In this document: in pieces, positions 19,906 to 31,609 of the stretch
How the letters are laid out: every line of letters starts with the position of its first letter
Position numbering within the stretch: position 1 is the stretch's first letter
Made by a program: the position numbers and the translations under genes
Assembly: GCF_033118175.1 (NCBI RefSeq)
Contig: NC_083695.1
Location: 33,497,607-33,561,606, forward strand
Reading direction: 5' to 3'
Length of the DNA stretch: 64,000 bases
Source of the DNA: Dama dama
Lineage: Eukaryota > Chordata > Mammalia > Artiodactyla > Cervidae
The notes under the pieces: model-generated
What the model was told of the DNA's origin: nothing
What the model saw: only the letters and a program-made list of their open reading frames with translations
Database searches by the model: none

Positions 19906-22443
19906 TTAACAAAATTCTAGCAAACAGAATCCAACAACATATTAAAAAAATCATACACCATGACCAAGTGGGCTTTATCCCAGGAATGCAAGGATTCTTT
20001 AATATCTGCAAATCAATCAATGTAATACACCACATTAACAAATTGAAAGATAAAAACCATATGATTATCTCAATAGATGCAGAGAAAGCCTTTGAGAAAA
20101 TTCAACACTCATTTATGATTAAAACTCTCCAAAAAGCAGGAATAGAAGGAACATACCTCAACATAATAAAAGCTATATATGACAAACCCACAGCAAGCAT
20201 CACCCTCAATGGTGAAAAATTGAAAGCATTTCCCCTGAAATCAGGAACAAGACAGGGGTGCCCGCTCTCACCACTACTATTCAACATAGTGTTGGAAGTT
20301 CTGGCCACAGCAATCAGAGCAGAAAAAGAAGTAAAAGGAATCCAGATAGGAAAAGAAGAAGTGAAACTCTCACTGTTTGCAGATGACATGATCCTCTACA
20401 TAGAAAACCCTAAAGACTCTACGAGAAAATTACTAGAGCTAATCAATGAATATAGTAAAGTTGCAGGATATAAAATTAACACACAGAAATCCCTTGCATT
20501 CCTATATACTAACAATGAAAAAACAGAAAGAGAAATTAAGGAAACAATACCATTCACCATTGCAACAAAAAGAATAAAATACTTAGGAGCATATCTACCT
20601 AAAGAAACAAAAGACCTATACATAGAAAACTATAAAACACTGATGAAAGAAATCAAAGAGGACACAAACAGATGGAGAAACATACCGTGTTCATGGATTG
20701 GAAGAATCAATATTCTCAAAATGGCTATTCTATCCAAAGCAATCTATAGATTCAATGCAATCCCTATCAAGCTACCAACGGTATTTTTCACAGAACTAGA
20801 CCAAAGAATTTCACAATTTGTATGGAAATACAAAAAACCTCGAATAGCCAAAGCAATCTTGAGCAAGAAGAATGGAACTGGAGGAATCAACCTACCTGAC
20901 TTCAGACTATACTACAAAGCCACAGTCATCAAGACAGTATGGTACTGGCACAAAGACAGAAATATAGATCAATGGAACAAAATAGAAAGCCCAGAGATAA
21001 ATCCACGAACCTATGGACACCTTATCTTTGACAAAGGAGGCAAGGATATACAATGGAAAAAAGACAACCTCTTTAACAAGTGGTGCTAGGAAAACTGGTC
21101 AACCACTTGTAAAAGAATGAAACTAGAACACTTTCTAACACCATACACCAAAATAAACTCAAAATGGATTAAAGATCTAAATGTAAGACCAGACACTATA
21201 AAACTCCTAGAGGAGAACATAGGCAAAACACTCTCCGACATAAATCACAGCAAGATCCTCTATGACCCACCCCCCAGAATATTGGAAATAAAAGCAAAAA
21301 TAAACAAATGGGACCTAATGAAACTTAAAAGCTTTTGCACTACAAAGGAAACTATAAATAAGGTGAAAAGACAGCCCTCAGATTGGGAGAAAATAATAGC
21401 AAATGAAGAAACAGACAAAGGATTAATCTCAAAAATATACAAGCAACTCCTGAAGCTCAATTCCAGAAAAATAAATGACCCAATCAAAAAATGGGCCAAA
21501 GAACTAAACAGACATTTCTCCAAAGAAGACATATGATGGCTAACAAACACATGAAAAGATGCTCAACATCACTCATTATTAGAGAAATGCAAATCAAAAC
21601 CACAATGAGGTACCATTACACGCCAGTCAGGATGGCTGCTATCCAAAAGTCTACAAGCAATAAATGCTGGAGAGGGTGTGGAGAAAAGGGAACCCTCTTA
21701 CACTGTTGGTGGGAATGCAAACTAGTACAGCCGCTATGGAAAACAGTGTGGAGATTTCTTAAAAAACTGGAAATAGAACTGCCATATGACCCAGCAATCC
21801 CACTTCTGGGCATACACGCTGAGGAAACCAGATCTGAAAGAGACACGTGCACCCCAATGTTCATCACAGCACTGTTTATAATAGCCAGGACATGGAAGCA
21901 ACCTAGATGCCCATCAGCAGATGAATGGATAAGGAAGCTGTGGTACATATACACCATGGAATATTACTCAGCCATTAAAAAGAATTCATTTGAACCAGTC
22001 CTAATGAGATGGATGAAACTGGAGCCCCTTATACAGAGTGAAGTAAGCCAGAAAGATAAAGAACATTACAGCATACTAACACATACATATGGAATTTAGA
22101 AAGGTGATAACGATAACCCTATATGCAAAACAGAAAAAGAGACAAAGAAATACAGAACAGACTTTTGAACTCTGGGGGAGAAGGTGAGGGTGGGATGTTT
22201 CGAAAGAACAGCATGTATACTATCTATGGTGAAACAGATCACCAGCCCAGGTGGGATGCATGAGACAAGTGCTCGGGCCTGGTGCACTGGGAAGACCCAG
22301 AGGAATCGGGTGGAGAGGGAGGTGGGAGGGGGGATCGGGATGGGGAATATGTGTAAATCTATGGCTGATTCATATCAATGTATGACAAAACCCACTGAAA
22401 TATTGTGAAGTAATTAGCCTCCAACTAATTAAAAAAAAAAAAA
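19906..22443 (+). mobile_element. L1 ORF2 3' part and 3'-UTR of the same twin-primed L1
   Basis: A 400-codon frame (19887-21089) carries the [42 protein letters not shown] and the catalytic FADD at 20376-20387. It stops at TAG (21087-21089), where the family has TGG (Trp). The same frame reopens (21117-21536), and a one-base shift leads into the Cys-rich C-terminus (21491-22099). The 3'-UTR ends with the full TAATTAGCCTCCAACTAATT and an A-tail. Together with 18486-19905 it is a 5'-inverted insertion of about 3.96 kb. ORF1 and the promoter are absent. Confidence 0.95.
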
Positions 22444-22458
22444 GAAAGCATAAGTTTC

Positions 22459-23255
22459 TTCTGTAGAAGTAGTATATGGTAAGAAAATGTTACTGGTATG
22501 AAAAGTTTGGCTGTAATCATTTCTAGAATCACAAAATGAATAAATCATAAAAAAAGATAAAGATACCAGCAGGTAGCCAGTTTATAGATAGGCAGAATAC
22601 ATGGTCGTTTGAGAATTTTTGAATTCATGTGTTGGAAAATATAGTTATTTCCTTGCTTATGTCACCATTTGCCAGATACTCCTTTGTGTTGAAGCTTTCA
22701 CTTTTATTAAAGTAGATGTACCTTGTGGAAATTTTAAATAGCAAGTGTTGTCAAATATTAATACTTCAGTGTGAATAAATTTTAATCTTCTCCTCATCTT
22801 AGTTTTAGATATGGAAGGAGAGAAAAAAGTGAGAAAATTCAAAGTCTGGGGAAAAGATGAACCATGAGAGTCTAGGTTGTTTACCATTGTACACCTTGGA
22901 GTGACATCTAAATACACCCTTCATCTGCGCATTATACATGTGTCTACTCCTCATATCTACACATTTCATTGAAATTGATGGGGACATTTAAAATATTTAA
23001 AAAAATAAAATAGAATGTTTTAACGTGTTCACTCTTTATAGCTTATACAGCATCATTATGTGATGTCATCATATGAGTCAGAGTTGGAGTAGAGGAGCAG
23101 AACCAGTAGAACCATATAGATAATATGGATTTCTTACAAAGTACAGTTCTGAAGACTGACTAAAGTTTAAAGTCTACTCAAGAACAGAAGATGATGGGCA
23201 GGTTAAAATCATATGGGTGTATGTGGCATAGCATCTCAGTTTAGGGAAAGCCTCG
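22459..23255. other. Intron, nothing recognised
   Basis: Low-copy sequence, including a stretch at about 22640-23060 without repeats. Confidence 0.5.
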
Positions 23256-23265
23256 GCTCTCTTTT

Positions 23266-23474
23266 GGGTTTCCTGGGGGCTCAGTGATAAAGAATCTGCC
23301 TACCAATACCAGAGATATGGGTTTGATCCCTGGGTCGGGAAGATCCCCTGGAGAAGGAAGTAGCAACCCCCTCCAAAATTTTTGCCTGGGAAGTCCCATG
23401 GACAGAGGAGCCTGGTAGGCTACAGTCCATGGGGTCGCAAAAGAGTCAGACACAAGTTAGTGACTAAACAACAA
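23266..23474 (+). mobile_element. Bov-tA SINE with TSD
   Basis: Head GGGTTTCCTGGGGGCTCAGT, GGGTCGGGAAGATCCCCTGG; body CAGTCCATGGGGTCGCAAAA. Exact TSD GCTCTCTTTT at 23256-23265 and 23475-23484. Confidence 0.92.
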
Positions 23475-23484
23475 GCTCTCTTTT

Positions 23485-24390
23485 ATAGGGCTCACTGATT
23501 ATGTCCCACCTGGGATACACTTAAAGTTAACTGTTTAGGGACTCTAATTTCATCTGCAAAATCCCGGATTAGTGCTTGGTTGAATAACTGGGAAAGATAG
23601 TTCAGCCTAAGCAAGATGATGTGCCCCAGCGCCCCCCAAAAGACATCATAATCATTTAGACATAATTTAAGCAATAATTGTTACCTTGGCTGTAATTCAC
23701 AAAAAAATTAATTCCCCTACAACTGGTAACCTCAAGAATCATTTACATTAGCACCATTCACACTCAAAAACTAAGCTTTGTTGCAAGTCTTAAAATAGAA
23801 AGGTTTCCTTAAGAAGCAATCAGTCTGTCCCTTCATTTCGCAGGTGTAAAATCTAAGGCCCAGAAAGAGTGTGAAATTTAATTTTTTTTAATATTTGAAA
23901 TATCTCATTTAGGGATATATTTTAGTTCAGTTAGTCTTTCACCTAAAGCCCTACAAGATTCATCTAAGAGTATAGGTAGAGCACTGAAAATATTCCATTT
24001 TTAGTTCAACTGTCAGTTTGTAATATTATTATATATGAGAGATCTTGGTACTTAGAAATATGTTTCTTTGGGTGTACAACTTAAAATCTGGATATTTAAT
24101 GAACTTTGTAGAGATGGCTCTTATGAGAATGAATTTTGTCCTCTTTGGAGGATTAAAACCTGTTTTAAGAGATCGCATAAGGATTAATGACACAGTTTTA
24201 GTATTTCTCCATTGCCTTGCCTGCTACCTTTTCCTTGTAATTTTTTATATTGGATCCCTAGTTTGCCTTTGATATTATGGTATATAATTAAAGTTTAACT
24301 GAAATTTGGTTGTGGGTTTTTTTGTGCTTAATTGTGTATATATGATGTTCTTGAATACTTGCATAACCTCCCACTAAAGGTCCATAAAGA
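23485..24390. other. Intron, with one possible MIR fragment
   Basis: A short CGCAGGTGTAAAATCTAAGG at about 23838 resembles MIR. The rest is not recognised. Confidence 0.4.
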
Positions 24391-24500
24391 CCATATATTA
24401 ATTCAAAAAATATGTAAATGACTGCTATGTGCCTGACACTTCTCTTGATGCAGTGGTGAGCAAGATGGATAATCTAGTAGGAAAATGAGACAGGGAAACA
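24391..24500 (+). repeat. Ancient mammalian-wide repeat fragment
   Basis: CTGCTATGTGCCTGACACTT and GTGGTGAGCAAGATGGATAA match the same family as 2374-2505 and 47885-48260. Confidence 0.45.
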
Positions 24501-24594
24501 CCAGCATTAATTATGGAAAGTATCTGTACTGGGAAAGTATAGAGACTTGATTAACCTTTGTTGTTTTTTTTTTTTCATTTGGCCACTTCCTGAC

Positions 24595-24810
24595 GTGTAT
24601 GTGTGTGTGTGTGTGAGTCACTCAGACATGTCTGATTCTTTGGGACCCCATGGACTGTAGCCCGCCAGGCTCCTCTATCCATGGGATTTCTCATGCAAGA
24701 ATACTGTAATGGGTGGCCATTTCCTTTTCCAGGTGAATCTTCCCAACCCAGGAATGGAACCCGCATCTCCTGAGCCTCCTACATTGGCAGGCTGGTTCTT
24801 TCATTTCATG
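24595..24810 (-). mobile_element. Bov-tA SINE with (GT)n at its tail
   Basis: Minus-strand Bov-tA: GACCCCATGGACTGTAGCCC, CCAGGTGAATCTTCCCAACC, CCTACATTGGCAGGCTGGTT. The 3' end of the SINE (left side) runs into a (GT)n tract at 24595-24615. Confidence 0.9.
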
Positions 24811-27800
24811 CTCTTAGTCTCATTGTTCCTGACCTTTAACCTTTGTTTTGAGATCAGTATATTGGTTTGAACTAATTGAAACTACCAGTGACCAAGTGAA
24901 TATGACATAACTAAAAAAGTTGAAGTCCTTACTATGTTGCTTCATCACTAATCCAGGCCTTCTAGCTAAATTCCAGAATATAAATTAAATCTCTTATCAA
25001 ATGTGACACATAAAATTTTAGGATCCTTTTTAGTGTGGTACATGTGTTTTCAATAAATGCCTGCTTTGGCAAGAAATTAAATCAGCCTTCTTTGTGTCAA
25101 GTACACTTGCATTATATTTTATGCTCTATAACTTTAAAGCTGTTCTTGCAAACCAGGTCAAAGGCAAAATTAAATTTGATTTCTGTATTTGGTTTTATAT
25201 TCAACAGATACCATTTTTTCTTTGTTTGGTTATGTTGTGTTGTAAGGATTTGGTTTTTTGTTTTTTTTTTTTGTCAACAAAATTCAGAATCCGTAATACC
25301 ATCTTTCCTCTAACCAATCTCCTGTCATCGTGGCCTATTTCCAGTTTTAAAAACAGTTGACCTCTTTCTCTTCTTGTCTCAAGACTCCTTTCGCGTTCTT
25401 TTCCCTCTGCCTTGACCTGTAGTATTAACTTTTATTCACCCACTAAATTATTCATTTTTTAAAGATTCCTCCTTCATCCACACCACCAAATCTTAGTTAG
25501 ATCCTGCTTAGCAGTTTCTTCTATATTTTCAGTTCCTATTAGTTCCTGGTACATAGTGGTAAGTGAAAAGTAGGATTAATATACTGAGCACTTATTATGT
25601 TCTAATCAATATAAAATGCCCTCAAGGAACTTTTAAGTCTAAAGGCCCATGTTACTTTGTAAATGATATTCTTAGTTTCACTTTATGGGACAGAATTACC
25701 AGTTCTGAATGGAATAAGTATAAAAGATATAAGAATGTACATTTATGTAAATGCATGTATTCCTATGTCTGTGTATTACAAAGTAAAGTGAATATTTTAC
25801 TGTGGTTGCTGTCAAGAAACCTTGAAAGCTACCACTTTAGTGGATGCTGTTGTGTAATAATTTCTTAACAAATATTTCCAGAAAAGCAATCTATTTCACT
25901 TATCAACTTCCCTAGGCATCTCTCTGTTTCTACAGCTTTGGCTACTCACATTTGTTTGCTTAGAGTCAATAGACAAAATCAGAAATCTCCCAGAAAATGC
26001 TATTAATATTTAAGTTCAATGAGCCCATCAAAATTTGGAGGAAAGCCTCTTGAAAAAAGGAAACACTGTATATTCTACCTTTAATTTTCAAAACCTGAAA
26101 ACCTTCACAAGCCTAGGAAAGCTAGTGGTATTTCATCTATTCTCCTTATTGGACCATGTGCCCCATCCTGTGATTTTCTTAGAATTCTGTAATACTTCCT
26201 ATTTTTATGCTTTTACTTTGTTTTTCTTCTCAGGATGATCTTTCAGGGTCTAGCAGAGAAATCCCTTTTCTCCAACAAACCTTTCTAATTTTTTGAAAGC
26301 TCTTTGAATTTTCTCACCATTTTGGTATATATATTTCTCCATTTTTATGTGCTATACTTTCATGTACTTGGTCATATAATCATCATTTTGTATTGGATGT
26401 AGGCTTTTCTATGTTTGTTTTGTTCTTACTCCTTAATTTCACATTTGCCTCCACCCAAAAAGTTGTCGCTTGAATCTTATTTTCCTTAAATTTAGTGCAA
26501 TTTTAAATTGCTTTCCTGGGAAATTAAACGCACATCATTATTGGGGTGCCGTCCTTCACCTCCCCAGAGTTCTTACACAAAGTAGAGTACTCAGGGAATT
26601 ACTACCACTCTCCACCCTCTGTCTTCTGTCCACATTGGCTCTGCTGAGATCCCTAGCCGTTAGCTTTGGAAGTTCAGCAGCTCTGCTGCTTCCTCTGCGT
26701 GAAAGTTTTGGCTAAGGTTGGTAGCTTTAGTAGCTTATATTTAATTTTCTATGTTGGATGTTTTCTGTTGACCCTTCTTCAAGATTGACTTTTTACTCTC
26801 TCCCTTCCCTATTTTGTGCCCGAGGGCCCTTAGAAAATTGCTTGAGTATTCGTAGCATGGAGAGAAAAGGTCCTTGTGAGGCCCTCAATTATTTAAAATA
26901 TGGTTTTAAATCCCTGGGAGCCCCAAGGTCAGGTGAAAGTAGAGGAGTTCAAAAAGAAGAAGGGGCGGGTTAGAGCCTGGAAAGTCAAATGATGGGTCTT
27001 AGAATACAGCCTAACTCCAGGAACATTACTGTATCCTTTCTATAGGCTTGTTGAGTTCCATACTATTCCCAGCTAACTGAAGGGGAGAGTTAAATATTTA
27101 AACAATTCAAGATTGCTGATTATGAGACTGGCAATTTTTAAACAAGTCATCATATCAACAATAAAGCATAAATCTTGTCTTAATAAGACACCACTTGCAA
27201 TTCTATTTTTCAGATTAATGAATATGATTAAAAATAAGATAGAATAAAAACCTTGGAAAACAGTTAACTAAAATCCAAATTGGATGTGAAATAAAGACCA
27301 AATTATTATTTTCAGTCATGTGGTTCATATTTCCATATGTTCGAAAAATCCTTAAGAACTTGGCATAAAGTCCTGCTGAAATAATTTCTGCTTCTTAAAT
27401 GACAGGTATCCCATTTTTTATTGTAGTGTTAACTCAGAATCCATAAAGTATGAAAATGCATAGTACAGAAGATAAATTTGTAAGCATTTGCCTCAGAATC
27501 ATCACTGTAGTACATTCACTTGCAGCCTATATCTATATCCTTCCTCTCCTTCACCTCGCCTCCTTATGTCTTTACTTTCACCTTCTTTTCATTTTAAGCA
27601 CCATCACTTCTCTATCAGATGGTTCTTGTTTCTACTTCTGAATACATTTAAACGCCATTTATGCAGTCATAAATTCTTACTGAATTTATGTTTAAACCTA
27701 ATGGGATTCAGCAGTCATTGGAAACTGCAACATAATTATTAAATGTTGATTTTAATACCAGTGATGATTCACATTTTCCAACCTCTGTATTTTGCAATTT

Positions 27801-27889
27801 GTTTCTCTTGGCAAGAGTTTGTTTTCATATACATGAATAAGGCAAAAGGTTTCTTGAATTTTGGCTTTCAGAAAGAAGGAATGAATCTT
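24811..27889. other. Intron, largely low-copy
   Basis: About 3 kb without a recognised gene. A fragment at 25575-25640 resembles the ancient repeat at 24391. The 26470-26973 stretch is richer in GC and has two short frames with no recognisable domain; no splice-site pair or conserved peptide was seen. Confidence 0.5.
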
Positions 27890-27901
27890 TTACTGTCTTC
27901 T

Positions 27902-28212
27902 GGAGGTTTGGTCGCTAGGTTGTGTCTGACTCTTATGAGTCCATGAACTGTAGCACGCCTGGTTCCTCTGACCATAGAATTCTCCAGGCAAGAATACTGG
28001 AGTGGTTTGCCATTTCCTTCTCTAAAAGTGAAAGTCGCTGAGTCCTGTCCAACTCTTTGGGACCCCGTACAGTCCATGGAGTTCTCCAGGCCGGAATACT
28101 AGAGTGGGTAGCTTTTTCCGTTCTCCAGCAGATCTTCCCAATCCAGGAATCAAACCAGGTTCTCCTGCATTGCAGGTGGATTCTTTACCAACTGAGCTAT
28201 CAGGGAAGCCCC
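27902..28212 (-). mobile_element. Bov-tA SINE with duplicated Bov-A unit, TSD
   Basis: On the minus strand: tRNA-like head, then two Bov-A bodies (CAAGAATACTGGAGTGG at about 27990 and GGAATACTAGAGTGGG at about 28095), so a dimeric Bov-tA form. TSD TTACTGTCTTCT at 27890-27901 and 28213-28224. Confidence 0.92.
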
Positions 28213-28224
28213 TTACTGTCTTCT

Positions 28225-28430
28225 AAAATGTTGCTTTACCTTTAGCAAAAAAGTATAAGCAGTAAAAACTGACCGATATTTAAATCTCGCTGATTTAGTC
28301 CAGTCATTTCTTGACAGAGTCTCTGGACTTTCTGTTTAAGGAGCTTTCTCTAATAGGCTTTCTGTAGTTCTTAGTGACCTCCCCAAAACTCATTTTTATG
28401 GTCATTGAATTTTGGACCTAGATGGCCCTT
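28225..28430. other. Intron, nothing recognised
   Basis: Short low-copy gap. Confidence 0.5.
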
Positions 28431-28565
28431 AGAAAGTTTTAAGCTTCTCATTCTCAAGATGAAGAAACTGAGAGAGTTTGCCTTGCCCACAGTCACACTA
28501 GAGGTAAAGTAAGAGACAAAGAAAGAACTGGAGTTCAAGTTTCTTGATTCCAAGTCCAGAATTCT
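28431..28565 (-). mobile_element. MIR SINE remnant
   Basis: AAGATGAAGAAACTGAGAGA, CCCACAGTCACACTAGAGGT and CTGGAGTTCAAGTTTCTTGA are the reverse of the MIR core. Confidence 0.65.
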
Positions 28566-28689
28566 TTGATTTTATTTCATTTTTTTATGTAACTTCGAAG
28601 GAAAGCCTAAATAAAAAGGTTTGCCCAAAATTTATTATATTGTGTACATTTTATGACTGGTCATTTATATACTTTACTCTGAGTTAAAT

Positions 28690-29240
28690 TATTTTATATT
28701 CATCACCTGTTCTCTGATCTGCCATCTAAAAATCTTCACCTGTCTTCTCTTTTATATCCAGTCTGTATATTGTCACTAGATAAATCAATCTTTCTAAAGT
28801 GTAGTCCTAATTAGGGTGCCTGTCCACTCAGAAACCACAACATCTCTCACCTCCACCATCTGCCTACCACATAGTTAAATGAATTAAATCCAGTCTTCTA
28901 ACTCATTGCAGTGTAAATCTACCTTTCAAATCTTAGTGCTTTCCAGTCCTGTATTCATACCTTATGATCCACCCAAATTGGACCACTTGCTACTGACAGG
29001 ACACACCTGTCATTTTCCATACCTCCCTACCTTCCTAAAATTTTGCCTGTCTTTTAGATTTATAGCAAATTCTACTTCCACCATAAAGCCTTTATTGTTT
29101 TCTTTCCTTTTCACTTCCATTGCAACATACTGTAGTCCGAGTTTAATTTTTGCTTTCATCTTCATTCTTTCCTTATTTTTGATTAATGAGTCTTGCACAG
29201 TGCCTTGTAACTTTGGAAATAAAAAGTACTTTAAAAGTAT
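28690..29240 (+). mobile_element. L2 remnant
   Basis: AATCAATCTTTCTAAAGTGT, CCAGTCTTCTAACTCATTGC, ACCATAAAGCCTTTATTG and CAGTGCCTTGTAACTTTGGA follow the order of a mammalian L2 3' region. Heavily decayed. The frame at 28906-29244 is not a gene. Confidence 0.5.
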
Positions 29241-30274
29241 CTAACATGCTCATTGGTTGCTAAAATTCTTATGAAAGATAGGGATTACTACCCTCTCTAT
29301 ATTCCTACAATATATAATCAAAAATCTGTCCAGGTCGTTAGAACCAAGAGAAGTACAACAACTCCCATGCCTATCCAGCGCTGAGTAGTATCTGACTAAC
29401 ATTGTCATGGTGATTACATGGAGGCTGGAGATACAAATACCTGTTATGAAATGCCTGTTCTGAGTCTATCACAGTCACCAAATTTCACATTTTATGCAAT
29501 ATCTGTAAAATATACAATGTTTATATTTTGCTTTGGGGAGACTAATAAGAGGGCTTTTTTTCTTAGGCAGTTACACATAAAATTATGCCATGTTCTGTGG
29601 CAGCTATGTTTTCAGATGCTATGTGTGATAATGCACTGAGTAATTTAGGATGCTCCTGAGAAACCTTAAATAGAACTTGATTTTAGTATTCTTTTCATAT
29701 ATGCAGTTTATGTAGTTTGCTTCTTAAGAATGTACTGTTGCTTTTTTGTGACTCTTGACTTTTTTTAACATCCTTTCAAAAAAGAAAAATAAATTACTGT
29801 CTTCCTATTAATTAGCAGAGGGTAATGTAAAGGTAGCAGAGTAGGAAGAGAAGTTACTGATAACTGAAAATCTCTATGATAACAAATCCATTGTTTAGTG
29901 TTGGTTGTCCAAGTGAATGTTAACCATGGCAGTGATATAGTGAATTACTCTGTTTGAAGTGGAAGTGAGGGATATAGCAATGTGCTCCTAAATCCAACTC
30001 CTTGCCTTCATCCTGCAAGTGCTAATCCAGTATTGCCTAATTACCAGACTCTTCTAGGTTGGTGAACATCTCAGGCAAGCCCCTGTTGTGTCCAAACCAT
30101 GTCTAATTTGCTCTGGCTAATGAAGAATTGACTTTCCTTGTTTGTGAGGTATAGTGCCTACTAATTGGAAATGTAACTCAGATCATTATTTTCACAATGA
30201 AGTTTTTGGGATTGTTATCATTGCTTCTAGTTTCTGTTTCCAAAGGTTCACTATCTAAATTAGATCTTGTTCTG
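29241..30274. other. Intron, nothing recognised
   Basis: Low-copy sequence; no exon signature. Confidence 0.5.
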
Positions 30275-30283
30275 GGAAAACTT

Positions 30284-30494
30284 GGGCATCCTTGGTGGCT
30301 CAGATAGTAAAGAATCCGCTTGCAATGTGGGAGACCTGGGTTTGATCCCTGGGAAGGGAAGATCCTCTGGAGAAGAGAAGAGCTCCCCACTCCAGTATTC
30401 TTGTCTGGAGAATTCCAGGGACAGAGGAGCCTGGTGGGCTACATACAGTCCATGGGGTCGCAAAGAGTTGGACATGATTAAGCAGCTAACACTT
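30284..30494 (+). mobile_element. Bov-tA SINE with TSD
   Basis: Head CATCCTTGGTGGCTCAGATA, body CAGTCCATGGGGTCGCAAAG. TSD GGAAAACTT at 30275-30283 and 30495-30503. Confidence 0.92.
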
Positions 30495-30503
30495 GGAAAA
30501 CTT

Positions 30504-31605
30504 AGCACATAAGACCAATTTATGAAGATCAGTTTCTCTTCTTTTGAAACCAGAAAATTTAACATTAGGTCTTGAGCTGCACACGTATGGGGTGGTATCT
30601 ATAATGATATGTGCACTGACAGTGAAAAAATGATATGTATTACATATCATTGGATGTACCTAGTATTCATTTGCTAAAGAAAAAAAAAATGTCATTTTAA
30701 AGTTGTGAATCTACCATAATGGGTTGTTGCTGGTTGTAAGTTCATTTAGGCTTATATTTCTATCCCATGTGCTCTAAATTCTCTAATTATCATGTATGTC
30801 AGCAAAGTAAAATAGTAGCATATCATAAAACCACTTAGCAGATAACTTACCAAGTCCTCAAACCTGAGTTGAGACTTGCTATTTACCCTTGTTATTTAAT
30901 CTGTATGTAGGAAGTTGTTTTGTGGGTTTTGTTTAGTTATTTTTGCTGATTTTCTTTGTAGCTGTTCTTGTCTATTATAAATATTGGTGCTTATCTTTGT
31001 TGAGCTGTATTAAACCCTTTGACATCCAGTATCTGGCAGTGACGTCTAGACTGTGCCTATCTTTGAAAACATAGTTTAATATTTCAGAGTTAACCATTCT
31101 TCCAGGAAAAACTATTTCCGTGATTATTTGTGTGATATTTGGAAAGAGACAAGTGCCAAAATCCTTTATGGTTACTTCCCAGAGCAGGACAACTGAAGAA
31201 ATAGCACGATATACAGATTGAGTGAATATTGTCACGGAACACATAAGGCCAGCAATTTGCTGGCCAAATCTTAGATCTCATTCCAGAAAAGCTCAATATA
31301 CATGAGTAGAAAGATCTTTTACCTTTTAAAATATGTTTCTTTTAAAACAGTTTAACTCATTCCAGCTCTCATTTATTTAATTCATACTCTGTTTGATGCA
31401 TAATTCTAAGATACAATATGAAAATCAGTTCTTAAGAAACTCATAAACTAGGGGAGAAAATAGACTAGGTAAATAAATTGTAAAGCAGTGTAAGAAATAA
31501 CAGAGACATATATAGAGCACTAAGATCTCTAAAACAGAAGTATGAAGCACAACAAATTAAGTCATTGATCTAATGTAGAGGTATTTCTTCTTTGCTTAAT
31601 GTAGG
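30504..31605. other. Intron, nothing recognised
   Basis: Low-copy sequence. ATGATATGT repeats near 30605-30650 form a short ATGATATG(T)/ACATATCAT inverted repeat. Confidence 0.5.
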
Positions 31606-31609
31606 TGAG

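Noticed and set aside
26470..26973. Possible small gene with Leu-rich peptide and GC-richer composition
   Set aside because: No recognisable domain, no splice-site pair, no poly(A) signal in a sensible place. The frames end within 250 bp of each other.
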